From NCBI GenBank assembly GCA_017536895.1, contig JAFWCN010000009.1, forward strand, positions 1 through 33,774: 33,774 nucleotides of DNA, in the 5' to 3' direction. Under the pieces are notes generated by a model, which had not been told where the DNA came from, searched no databases, and saw only the letters and a program-made list of their open reading frames with translations. A program made the position numbers and the translations under genes. This document shows, piece by piece, positions 1 through 6,404 of this stretch. How positions within the stretch are numbered: the first letter of the stretch is position 1; every line of letters starts with the position of its first letter. The stretch comes from Candidatus Saccharimonadota bacterium (GTDB taxonomy: Bacteria > Patescibacteriota > Saccharimonadia > Saccharimonadales > Saccharimonadaceae).

Positions 1-339
1 ATAATCTACGGCGGCCTGATAATCTTCTACATTTAAATCCGGGGAAGTCATGTAACGAGTTTCACCGCCGGATTCGCCAGTAAATGATGGATCGAAAGCT
101 AAGGTCAGAAACCCACGTTCCGCTAAGGTTTGGGCGTAGAGGCCAGATGATTGCTCTTTAACTGCACCGTATGGTCCAGAAATAGCAATTGCCGGCAACT
201 TGCCGTTTCTTTCTTTTGGTTCGTATAAATCTGCCGCTATTTCAATTCCGAAATGGTTTTTGAAAGAAATCTTTTTGTGGTTTACTTTGTCGCTTTTTTC
301 GAATACTTTGTCCCATTCGTTGGTTAGTTGTAATGCCAT
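1..339 (-). CDS. alpha/beta hydrolase, N-terminal part (gene runs off the window)
   Basis: The 113 visible residues start MALQLTNEWDKVFEKS and read through to base 1 without a stop, so the C-terminal part lies outside the window. The segments LPAIAISGPYGAVKEQSSG and GFLTLAFDPSFTGESGGE match the start of dienelactone-hydrolase/YcjY-type alpha/beta hydrolases: the first core strand, the oxyanion-hole region, then a strand ending in D-P-S-x-x-G-E-S. The catalytic serine, acid and histidine would be in the missing part and cannot be checked. The start is supported by GGAG about 7 bases upstream and by an extended -10 box at 385-393, which gives a leader of about 39 nt. The substrate is unknown. 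Confidence 0.8.
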   Translation of the reverse strand, partial: MALQLTNEWDKVFEKSDKVNHKKISFKNHFGIEIAADLYEPKERNGKLPAIAISGPYGAVKEQSSGLYAQTLAERGFLTLAFDPSFTGESGGETRYMTSPDLNVEDYQAAVDY

Positions 340-384
340 AAAGGTCTCCTTTTAAAGATATAATTGCTCAATATTCTAGTTACT

Positions 385-393
385 ATTATATCA
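385..393 (-). promoter_or_regulatory. extended -10 promoter of the partial hydrolase
   Basis: On the minus strand the sequence is TGATATAAT, a perfect TATAAT with the TG of an extended -10. Predicted transcription start is near 378, leaving a roughly 39-nt leader that contains GGAG. Same architecture as many other promoters in this window. Confidence 0.6.
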
Positions 394-505
394 TTGACAT
401 TGATATTCTTTTATTTTCTCCATTGTCATTGTTTTAAGCCTCTGCGGTTTCAGTTAAGCCATATATTTTTAAAAGTTCGAATCTCTTTGCCTGTATATGT
501 ATATC

Positions 506-709
506 TCAGAACTCGCAGGGCATCAGTACCGGGTAGTCTTTCTTAGGTATAACCTTGATTTTAGCCGTGTATTCGGGGTGGTCAATACACCAGTCTACAA
601 CCATGCATAACCGAATAAGTATGTCTGGTCGCCCCTCACCAACAGGGTCACTAAAGGAAAACTCAGGTTCTAGACACAAATTAAATGGTGATTTAATCTC
701 AAAAATCAC
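506..709 (-). CDS. possible small protein or gene remnant, unknown
   Basis: A 67-codon minus-strand frame with a GTG start and a reading such as GRPDILIRLCMVVDWCIDH followed by PEYTAKIKVIPKKDYPVLM. Composition is protein-like (balanced hydrophobic and charged residues, no low complexity). The frame stays open 11 codons upstream of the GTG, but there is no ATG, no Shine-Dalgarno sequence at a useful distance and no clear -10 box. It may be the tail of a decayed gene or chance. I recognise no family. Confidence 0.2.
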   Translation of the reverse strand: MIFEIKSPFNLCLEPEFSFSDPVGEGRPDILIRLCMVVDWCIDHPEYTAKIKVIPKKDYPVLMPCEF

Positions 710-769
710 CCTTTTTGCGTAGCGGTTATAGAAAAGATTCTTTTATCAAGGCTTCATCTTGAAGCGTAC

Positions 770-775
770 TATAAT
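770..775 (+). promoter_or_regulatory. -10 box of the 785 GNAT gene
   Basis: Perfect TATAAT ending 9 bases before the ATG at 785, so the predicted transcript has about 3 nt before the start codon. A second TATAAT overlaps the ATG (781-786). There is no Shine-Dalgarno sequence. Confidence 0.5.
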
Positions 776-784
776 CTTAATATA

Positions 785-1291
785 ATGAAGATTGAAAAAT
801 TCAAAAGCGATGACACAAAAGAGTTTAAGTACCTGATGCAGGCGGCTTTTCAGTGTGGCTATGAGTCTATCTTTGGTAAAAGTGATTCTGAAATCTTACC
901 AGAAAAAGACGTTGACCGCGACCTAAAAAAGCCTAACTCGCACGCTTATGCTATGATGGACCAAAACGCAATTGTTGGCGGAGCCATAATTACTATAGAT
1001 GATAAAACTAGCCAGGGCGAATTAGATTTTCTGTTCGTTAAGGTCGGTATTCAGGGCAAAGGTATCGGCCAACGGATTTGGCAAGAAATTGAAGCTATGT
1101 ATCCAAATATAAAAGTCTGGAAAACCTGCACGCCATATTTTGATAAGAGAAATATCCATTTTTACGTCAATAAACTAAAATTCAAAATCGTTCGCTATTT
1201 TGAACATGAAGAGCCCAATGACGAGCAAACAAATCACGACTTCGAAAAAGAAGGCGGGATGTTTGAATTTGAAAAAATCATGAATGAATAA
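785..1291 (+). CDS. GNAT family N-acetyltransferase
   Basis: A 168-residue GNAT-fold protein, predicted to transfer an acetyl group from acetyl-CoA to an amine; the substrate is unknown. The acetyl-CoA pyrophosphate loop is visible as VGIQGKGIGQRIW at about residues 87-99, preceded by the typical strand ELDFLFVKV. The tail FYVNKLKFKIVRYFEHEEP matches the end of the fold. Length is normal for a single-domain GNAT. The ATG at 785 has no Shine-Dalgarno sequence and lies 9 bases after TATAAT, so translation is probably leaderless. It converges on the GtrII-like gene, with one base between the two stop codons. Confidence 0.85.
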   Translation: MKIEKFKSDDTKEFKYLMQAAFQCGYESIFGKSDSEILPEKDVDRDLKKPNSHAYAMMDQNAIVGGAIITIDDKTSQGELDFLFVKVGIQGKGIGQRIWQEIEAMYPNIKVWKTCTPYFDKRNIHFYVNKLKFKIVRYFEHEEPNDEQTNHDFEKEGGMFEFEKIMNE

Positions 1292-1292
1292 C

Positions 1293-2831
1293 CTAGAAGT
1301 CGACTTTCATTTGCTCACCTTTGAATTCAACCAAAACATTGTGATTATCACCTCTAATGGTATAGAAAACTGTATCTTTCAAAGTTGGTAGATTTTTATT
1401 TTGCAAATTAAGTTTTGAATCATAAGATGTACCTGGAAGTATCGGACCCTCTGTCAACCGATACGCCATCCATGGCACATTACGACCAAAAGTTGATTTA
1501 ATCAAACGATGAATGATACAGTAATTTTCGTTTGGCATGTGAGTGATCACCGGCGTATAGCCGATTTGTCCGCCAATTTGGAGATTTTTAGTATTACTGC
1601 TCAACTTGGGCAATAACTCGTTCAAATCGCTAATCACCATATTCACTTGCATATTGCGATAGTCGTTTTGTTCTTTCAGGGCGTTGCCATAAGTAAAAGC
1701 AAACACAAAGAAACACCAAGCCAGCACAAAAACTGGCACTGTGGCTAGTTTTTGCCAACCACGCTCCGAAATAATATATACCCCCGCTACTGCAATCAAA
1801 GAACCAATTGCGTACATTGCTCTGGTCGCATAAAGCGGTTTAGCTAACGCCGAGTAAGGAGCATAAATTGCAATTAGCATCAATAATAATCCAACAACCG
1901 CTACGAATACAGCTAAAATTTTGTTTTGTCTACTACGCATAGTAAATAGCAATACAAAGCAGAGTCCAATAATACCAATTAGCACCAACCACAGTAATTT
2001 AAAATCTGTAACCACAAGATTAAAGTATTGATCTAAATGTTTAACGAATTCCGAAAGGAAAATGTTAAGTTCTGGTATATCATTTGATACGTAAGATTCT
2101 TTTGGAATCATCAAGAATTTCGAAAAAACCAGCATGACCAACAAAAACCCAGCACCCGACCAAACTAAAAATTTTAAACTCTCTCGCCAACTCGTCTTTC
2201 CGCCTTCGTTCCAGTCCTTCAATCCCAAAAACAACATTAACACCAAAAATATACCCGCCGAAGCCTGATAAGTCATGCACATTCCCCCTAAAGAAAGCAC
2301 TAACACTGTCATATAAATAGTGCGTGATTTTTTACGAAAGATTAGCGGAAAAACCGCAAACAAAACCGAAAGCGCCATATACGGAGCATCGTATTGATAC
2401 GAGAGGCATTCCAAAAAATATGGGCAAAGCCCTAAAGGCACTACTGCAATTACTCGCCAAATCCACCGCGTCCATTTTTCTTTGAACACTTCTTTTCCCG
2501 AAACTAAACAAATCACTATCACGCTAGCCACCGCCAAAAATCCCACTGCAATAATTTGTGGCAAAGGCGCAATATTAGATAAATAATTATCAGCATGCAG
2601 CCCATGCGACAAAATTGTACTAAGATACCTACTAAACCCCGCCCAACCAGCATAGCCGTAGCTGGTGCGAGCGATGTCGTCGGCATAATGCACGCCCGCG
2701 AGCAAAATCGCCGAAATCGCCACAAGATAAATCAAAAACAACACAACAAACGGTTTTAATAAATAACGACGCTCATACGTAAACTTATAAAACTCAGCAG
2801 TTAATCGTTTAATCTGTTTTTTAATTTTCAT
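1293..2831 (-). CDS. GtrII-type membrane glucosyltransferase
   Basis: A 512-residue polytopic membrane protein with about ten or eleven hydrophobic spans, a cytoplasmic basic N-terminus (MKIKKQIKRLTAEFYKF) and a hydrophilic C-terminal domain from about residue 400. After the first span it carries HYADDIARTSYGYAGW (about residues 48-63), the Asp-Asp-containing loop of the GtrII/Glucos_trans_II family. Members use polyprenyl-phosphate-glucose on the outer face of the membrane to glucosylate a surface glycan. The gene is last in a minus-strand operon, overlaps the deacetylase by 11 bases, and sits with gtrB and divergent gtrA. The acceptor glycan cannot be told from sequence. Confidence 0.75.
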   Translation of the reverse strand: MKIKKQIKRLTAEFYKFTYERRYLLKPFVVLFLIYLVAISAILLAGVHYADDIARTSYGYAGWAGFSRYLSTILSHGLHADNYLSNIAPLPQIIAVGFLAVASVIVICLVSGKEVFKEKWTRWIWRVIAVVPLGLCPYFLECLSYQYDAPYMALSVLFAVFPLIFRKKSRTIYMTVLVLSLGGMCMTYQASAGIFLVLMLFLGLKDWNEGGKTSWRESLKFLVWSGAGFLLVMLVFSKFLMIPKESYVSNDIPELNIFLSEFVKHLDQYFNLVVTDFKLLWLVLIGIIGLCFVLLFTMRSRQNKILAVFVAVVGLLLMLIAIYAPYSALAKPLYATRAMYAIGSLIAVAGVYIISERGWQKLATVPVFVLAWCFFVFAFTYGNALKEQNDYRNMQVNMVISDLNELLPKLSSNTKNLQIGGQIGYTPVITHMPNENYCIIHRLIKSTFGRNVPWMAYRLTEGPILPGTSYDSKLNLQNKNLPTLKDTVFYTIRGDNHNVLVEFKGEQMKVDF

Positions 2832-3609
2832 TTTGCCACTCCTTTACGTAATCGCGATATGTCATAAACTTATTTTTACCCGTATTTAATTTTTCAATCA
2901 ACCAATCCAGCCGTTCGACCAACTTTTCGCCGCTATTTTTAGCGATATACCAAGACGCCCTAAAGTCGCCAAAATCGGTAAACTCCCACGGATGGAAATA
3001 GGTCGTGAAATAATCTTGCCTTTTTAAAACCGACTTTGCTAGGCCTAGATAAAAATGCTTCGGGAATAAATGTAAAGCCAGCCAAAACATCGGGATGCGC
3101 AAAAAAGTTGCCGCCGATGCCGGAACTTCAATCATGCCAGATTTAATAAAAACTCTCCTCGGAATCTTGAAATTATTATATCGCCCAGGCACAAACGCCG
3201 GATTCACGCTAGAATCATACAAATACCCCTGACGTTTTAGTTCTTTATGGCTCACTTTAAACATTCGTGGCTGACGATAACCGCTAACTTTTACTCCAGC
3301 GACTTGCTCAACGATTTTTTTAGACTTCTCCGGGTCAGTTTTACTAGGGCAAAAATGGTCCACCCCATGGCAAGCAATTTCATGTCCAGCTTTTTCTATT
3401 TTCTTAACTAACTCCGGATTAGTTTTAGCAAAATTTCCGGTAATAAAAAAAGTCGCCCCGACTTGATGCCGAGCCAAAATTTTGAGGATTTTTTTTGTTC
3501 CCGCGCTAGAAATTTTTACTCCCTCTTCCAGTGAAATATCTTTCCCTTTTTCGCGAGGCAAATCGAACTCTTCAATATCGAAACTAAGTAAAATTTTATT
3601 TTTTGCCAT
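2821..3609 (-). CDS. polysaccharide deacetylase (NodB-like, carbohydrate esterase 4)
   Basis: A 262-residue protein predicted to remove acetyl groups from N-acetylated sugars of an envelope glycan. The first metal-binding motif is seen as LSFDIEEFDLP (Asp11), the second as HEIACHGVDHF with the His-x-x-x-His pair at 81 and 85, and the region GATFFITGNFA is the conserved strand between them. GYRQPRMF corresponds to the third motif. The form resembles PEP-CTERM/exopolysaccharide-locus deacetylases. There is no signal peptide or membrane span, so a cytoplasmic substrate is implied. It overlaps gtrB by 14 bases upstream and the GtrII-like gene by 11 downstream, so the three are probably translationally coupled. 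Confidence 0.85.
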   Translation of the reverse strand: MAKNKILLSFDIEEFDLPREKGKDISLEEGVKISSAGTKKILKILARHQVGATFFITGNFAKTNPELVKKIEKAGHEIACHGVDHFCPSKTDPEKSKKIVEQVAGVKVSGYRQPRMFKVSHKELKRQGYLYDSSVNPAFVPGRYNNFKIPRRVFIKSGMIEVPASAATFLRIPMFWLALHLFPKHFYLGLAKSVLKRQDYFTTYFHPWEFTDFGDFRASWYIAKNSGEKLVERLDWLIEKLNTGKNKFMTYRDYVKEWQNEN

Positions 3610-4555
3610 TTTTTAACCCTACTGATTTGGCTTTGCTAACTGTATAGAGTGGACGATTTTTGGCCTCGGCATGAATTTGGGAAATATATAGCGCCGTTAT
3701 AGCTTGCGAAATTAACACTAGCCCCACCAAAAACGCCACAAACAAACTCACAGCCACCCCGCCACCCCATTCTAACTTTAAAGGATCGCCTAGAATATAT
3801 TCTTGGATTAATTGGAATAAACCCGGCGCAAATGTAACTGCCATGATAAATAAACCAATGTAGCCAAAAGCAATCAAAGGCGTACGTGAAGCCGACACAA
3901 TACTATCACCAGCCAAAGCTGCGAGTTTTTTAATGCCGTAAGTTGGCTTGCCATTAATACGATCTTTAGTTTGGACTTCGATATACTCTTGCGAGTAGCC
4001 CAGCCAACCAATCAAACCACGTGTTAATCTATTATGCTCGGTAAATTGGTTAAACTCATCTACCACTTCTCGGTCTAATAACCTAAAATCCATTTCACCT
4101 TCGACGATGTTTTTATCGCCAACTTTACGCATCAAAGTATAATATAAATGTGAACCTAATTTATGTTCAGTGGTATTCGAACCTCTGAGGGCGGTCACAA
4201 TCTTAGCGCCTTTTTGCCATTTTTCAACCATTTTAGGGATTTCTTCAGCGGGGTGCTGACCGTCGGCATCTATCATAATTACAGCATCGCCCTCGGCTTC
4301 TTTCAGACCAGCCGTCAAGGCAATTTCTTTGCCAAAATTTTTCATCAAAGCGACTATTTTCACGATGATTTGTCGCGGGAATTTACAGCCCTTGATTATT
4401 TCTAAAGACTGGTCGGTCGACCCGTCATCTACGATGACGATTTCTATGTTTTCCTTAAGCTTTTCTAACACAGGAACCAGTTCATCCTTCAAAAAGCTCT
4501 GAATTCCAGCCGCCTCATTATAAACCGGTATCACCACCGAAACCAACTTTTTCAT
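3596..4555 (-). CDS. gtrB: polyprenyl-phosphate glycosyltransferase, GtrB/DPM1 type (GT2)
   Basis: A 319-residue GT-A family 2 enzyme predicted to move glucose (or another hexose) from its nucleotide carrier to undecaprenyl phosphate at the inner membrane face. The N-terminus VSVVIPVYNEAAG, the nucleotide-binding DDGSTD (residues 43-48) and the metal-site loop DADGQHP (96-102) are intact, as is the family motif DFRLLDREV. Two C-terminal membrane spans (about residues 225-250 and 265-290) match GtrB. First gene of the minus operon; TGTTATAAT lies exactly one promoter-length upstream, so the ATG should be the transcription start itself (leaderless). Confidence 0.88.
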   Translation of the reverse strand: MKKLVSVVIPVYNEAAGIQSFLKDELVPVLEKLKENIEIVIVDDGSTDQSLEIIKGCKFPRQIIVKIVALMKNFGKEIALTAGLKEAEGDAVIMIDADGQHPAEEIPKMVEKWQKGAKIVTALRGSNTTEHKLGSHLYYTLMRKVGDKNIVEGEMDFRLLDREVVDEFNQFTEHNRLTRGLIGWLGYSQEYIEVQTKDRINGKPTYGIKKLAALAGDSIVSASRTPLIAFGYIGLFIMAVTFAPGLFQLIQEYILGDPLKLEWGGGVAVSLFVAFLVGLVLISQAITALYISQIHAEAKNRPLYTVSKAKSVGLKNGKK

Positions 4556-4561
4556 AGGTTA

Positions 4562-4570
4562 ATTATAACA
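4562..4570 (-). promoter_or_regulatory. extended -10 promoter of gtrB operon (leaderless)
   Basis: Minus strand TGTTATAAT, then six bases (TAACCT), then the gtrB ATG. Canonical spacing puts +1 on the A of the ATG. No Shine-Dalgarno sequence is possible. Confidence 0.65.
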
Positions 4571-4588
4571 TGTATTATAGGTTATAAA

Positions 4589-4597
4589 TGCTATAAT
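4589..4597 (+). promoter_or_regulatory. extended -10 promoter of gtrA (leaderless)
   Basis: TGCTATAAT, then six bases, then GTG at 4604. The predicted transcription start coincides with the GTG. Divergent from the gtrB promoter, whose -10 lies 18 bp away, so the two polymerases would occupy overlapping DNA. Confidence 0.6.
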
Positions 4598-4603
4598 TAT
4601 GAA

Positions 4604-5095
4604 GTGGGAACTAAGATTACGACAGCACGTGTTAGTAAATTTGCCGTTATTGGCGTTATTTTAGCACTATTTAATTTTGTCATTTATACTTTTTTAGCAC
4701 GTGTTGTTTTTAACAATAATGAGTTGCTTTGGGTGGATAGTATTATTTCTTACTTGCTGGCTACTATTCTTGCTTTTATTCTACATTCAAAAATTACTTG
4801 GCGCGAACGCATCGTGACAAAGCATAATAAAGTGATGTTTTTTGTATGGAATGGTGTAACAGCCGTGGTTATTAGTCCATTGTTTACATGGCTTTTTGCG
4901 CAGATAAAACTATTTTACGGATTTCTTTTTGGCATTTCTAGTGCTTTGCATCTTCCGTTTGATTATAATTTTGTTGAAAGCACGACGATTTTTATTCTTG
5001 TTAATATCGTCACAATGGTTTTGAACTATCTTTTTTATGATAGACTTGTTTTTCAAGAAAAACGTAGAGCTATAGATGATCCAACCAATAAATAA
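4604..5095 (+). CDS. gtrA: GtrA-like membrane protein (polyprenyl-linked sugar flippase family)
   Basis: A 163-residue protein with four hydrophobic segments (about residues 12-33, 41-61, 73-98 and 130-150), typical of the GtrA/PF04138 family: a start RVSKFAVIGVILALFNFVIY, an internal LLATILAFILHSKITWRER and an end NYLFYDRLVFQEK. GtrA proteins are thought to flip polyprenyl-phosphate-glucose made by GtrB across the membrane. The GTG start is preferred because the ATG five bases earlier is out of frame, and because the -10 box spacing places +1 at the GTG. Divergent from gtrB by 48 bp. Confidence 0.85.
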   Translation: MGTKITTARVSKFAVIGVILALFNFVIYTFLARVVFNNNELLWVDSIISYLLATILAFILHSKITWRERIVTKHNKVMFFVWNGVTAVVISPLFTWLFAQIKLFYGFLFGISSALHLPFDYNFVESTTIFILVNIVTMVLNYLFYDRLVFQEKRRAIDDPTNK

Positions 5096-5326
5096 ACTCA
5101 TAATCTTTATAACGGAAGTTCATTGCTGTATATAATGGCGGTTATGGAAAAGAATAACTTAATTAGAACTGGATAGCCTTATCAGATATTCTTTGACACC
5201 AATTAGAATTTTTATTTTTTCATTATTACATTAAACTCCTTGATATGATTATACATAAGTTTTATAGCAAATACAATATTATGATTGTTAAATGAAATCA
5301 ACAATTGCCATAGGTGGGTCGTAATA

Positions 5327-5335
5327 TGATATAAT
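5327..5335 (+). promoter_or_regulatory. extended -10 promoter of the 5361 membrane protein
   Basis: TGATATAAT; predicted start near 5342, giving a roughly 19-nt leader with the Shine-Dalgarno-like AAGGGAG at 5351-5357 before ATG 5361. The in-frame ATG at 5334 overlaps the -10 box and is not used. Confidence 0.55.
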
Positions 5336-5360
5336 GAAATTAATATTAGAAAGGGAGAGT

Positions 5361-6335
5361 ATGGATAATAAAGAAATCTATAAGCGAACTTTAACGTTTT
5401 CGCTGAGGCGATTGGCATGGGATGTGATGTCGATTGTCGTTATTATAATCTTAGCTGCGGCTGGATTTATTTTGGCAGACAAATTTGCTAGTAACGGACT
5501 AGTCGGTTTAGCGATCGGTATAGTAATAGGTATTATTATTGTGGCGATTGCATCGCACTTTGTGGCTTATCTCTTCAAGGCGGGACAGATTGCGATGATG
5601 ACACAGGGTGTATCAGAAGGGAAGTTACCGAATGATGTGTATGCTGCGGGTAAGAAAGTTGTAAAAGAAAGATTCCTGACAGTGGCGGCATACTATGCGG
5701 CAACCAGTGTGATTAAAGGCATCTTTGAACAGATTGGTAATGCGATCACGTCAGTTGGTAGAGCAGTTGGCGGCGATGCTGGTGGAGCTGTAGGTGGTAC
5801 GATTTCAGGTGTAATTCAGACGATTGTAGGATACCTTTGTGATTGTTGTCTTGGTTGGGTATTTTATAAGAAGAATGAAAAAGCTGGAAAAGCAACACTT
5901 GAAGGGGCAGTATTGTTCTTTAAACACGGCAAGACGTTTGCAAAGAATATGGGCCGGATGTTTGGTATGAGTTTAGTTTCGTTCGTATTGATTGGTGGGG
6001 TATTTTTCGGAATTACTTATCTTATTACGATGGCATTTCCAGATGCGTTTGAGGCTTTGAGAGTATCGTTAGTTGACGTGTTTAGTTCAGAGGGTAATGA
6101 GGTGCCAGCATTCCTATCTAATGCACAAAATGTGATGTTAATAACGGCTGGTATTGGCGGTGTAACAATGTGGGCCATCATCCATTCAGTATTTGTACGA
6201 CCGTTTATCCTGGTTGGAGTGTTGCGTAACTTTATTGAGTCTGGTAAGAGCGAAAAAATCACTGAATCTGACTTTGATGAATTAGACAAGAAATCGACAA
6301 AGTTTAAGAAATTACACGCTGAAACAAAGGCTTAA
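5361..6335 (+). CDS. uncharacterised multi-spanning membrane protein
   Basis: A 324-residue integral membrane protein beginning MDNKEIYKRTLTFSLRRLAW. Two close hydrophobic spans lie near residues 20-43 and 47-72, followed by a Gly-rich amphipathic stretch (GRAVGGDAGGAVGGTISGV), a Cys-Asp-Cys-Cys cluster in the third span, and two more spans near 195-220 and 260-285. The C-terminal 35 residues are charged and cytoplasmic by the positive-inside rule. The overall plan resembles the uncharacterised DUF6159-type proteins, but I cannot assign a function. ATG 5361 is chosen over the in-frame ATG 5334 because of the Shine-Dalgarno sequence AAGGGAG. It precedes glmS by 69 bp, but glmS has its own promoter. 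Confidence 0.75.
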   Translation: MDNKEIYKRTLTFSLRRLAWDVMSIVVIIILAAAGFILADKFASNGLVGLAIGIVIGIIIVAIASHFVAYLFKAGQIAMMTQGVSEGKLPNDVYAAGKKVVKERFLTVAAYYAATSVIKGIFEQIGNAITSVGRAVGGDAGGAVGGTISGVIQTIVGYLCDCCLGWVFYKKNEKAGKATLEGAVLFFKHGKTFAKNMGRMFGMSLVSFVLIGGVFFGITYLITMAFPDAFEALRVSLVDVFSSEGNEVPAFLSNAQNVMLITAGIGGVTMWAIIHSVFVRPFILVGVLRNFIESGKSEKITESDFDELDKKSTKFKKLHAETKA

Positions 6336-6343
6336 AAGACGGC

Positions 6344-6366
6344 ACACAATTTTTATTCCATTGTGT
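6344..6366. repeat. 7-bp inverted repeat immediately upstream of the glmS -10 box
   Basis: ACACAAT (6344-6350) and ATTGTGT (6360-6366) are perfect complements separated by nine bases. The right half runs into the TATAAT at 6367. It is either a weak terminator of the upstream gene (there is no T-run after it) or an operator in the -35/-10 spacer of glmS. Confidence 0.4.
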
Positions 6367-6372
6367 TATAAT
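6364..6372 (+). promoter_or_regulatory. extended -10 promoter of glmS
   Basis: TGTTATAAT; predicted start near 6379, leaving a 26-nt leader with ACGGAG at 6391-6396 before ATG 6405. The leader is too short to hold a glmS ribozyme. Confidence 0.6.
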
Positions 6373-6404
6373 AGGGGTATTATCAAGTTAACGGAGATTT
6401 TGAT

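Larger units (their letters stand above)
340..784. other. 445-bp intergenic region with little coding content
   Basis: Apart from the hydrolase promoter at 385-393 and the promoter of the next gene at 770-775, I see no RNA gene, repeat array or convincing terminator. The left half is AT-rich. The only reading frame with protein-like composition is the minus-strand one at 506-709, listed separately. Confidence 0.5.

Noticed and set aside
364..546. 60-codon plus-strand frame (MLNILVTIISLTLIFF start)
   Set aside because: AT-rich intergenic DNA gives a hydrophobic start by chance; the second half is unlike a protein, there is no Shine-Dalgarno sequence, and the frame overlaps the better minus-strand frame at 506-709.
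5131..5176. TATAAT followed by a ten-codon frame (MEKNNLIRTG)
   Set aside because: It fits the leaderless pattern, but ten codons are too few to support a gene; the surrounding 240 bp are otherwise featureless and AT-rich.
6373..6404. glmS ribozyme
   Set aside because: The leader is only about 26 nt and has no ribozyme core sequence.
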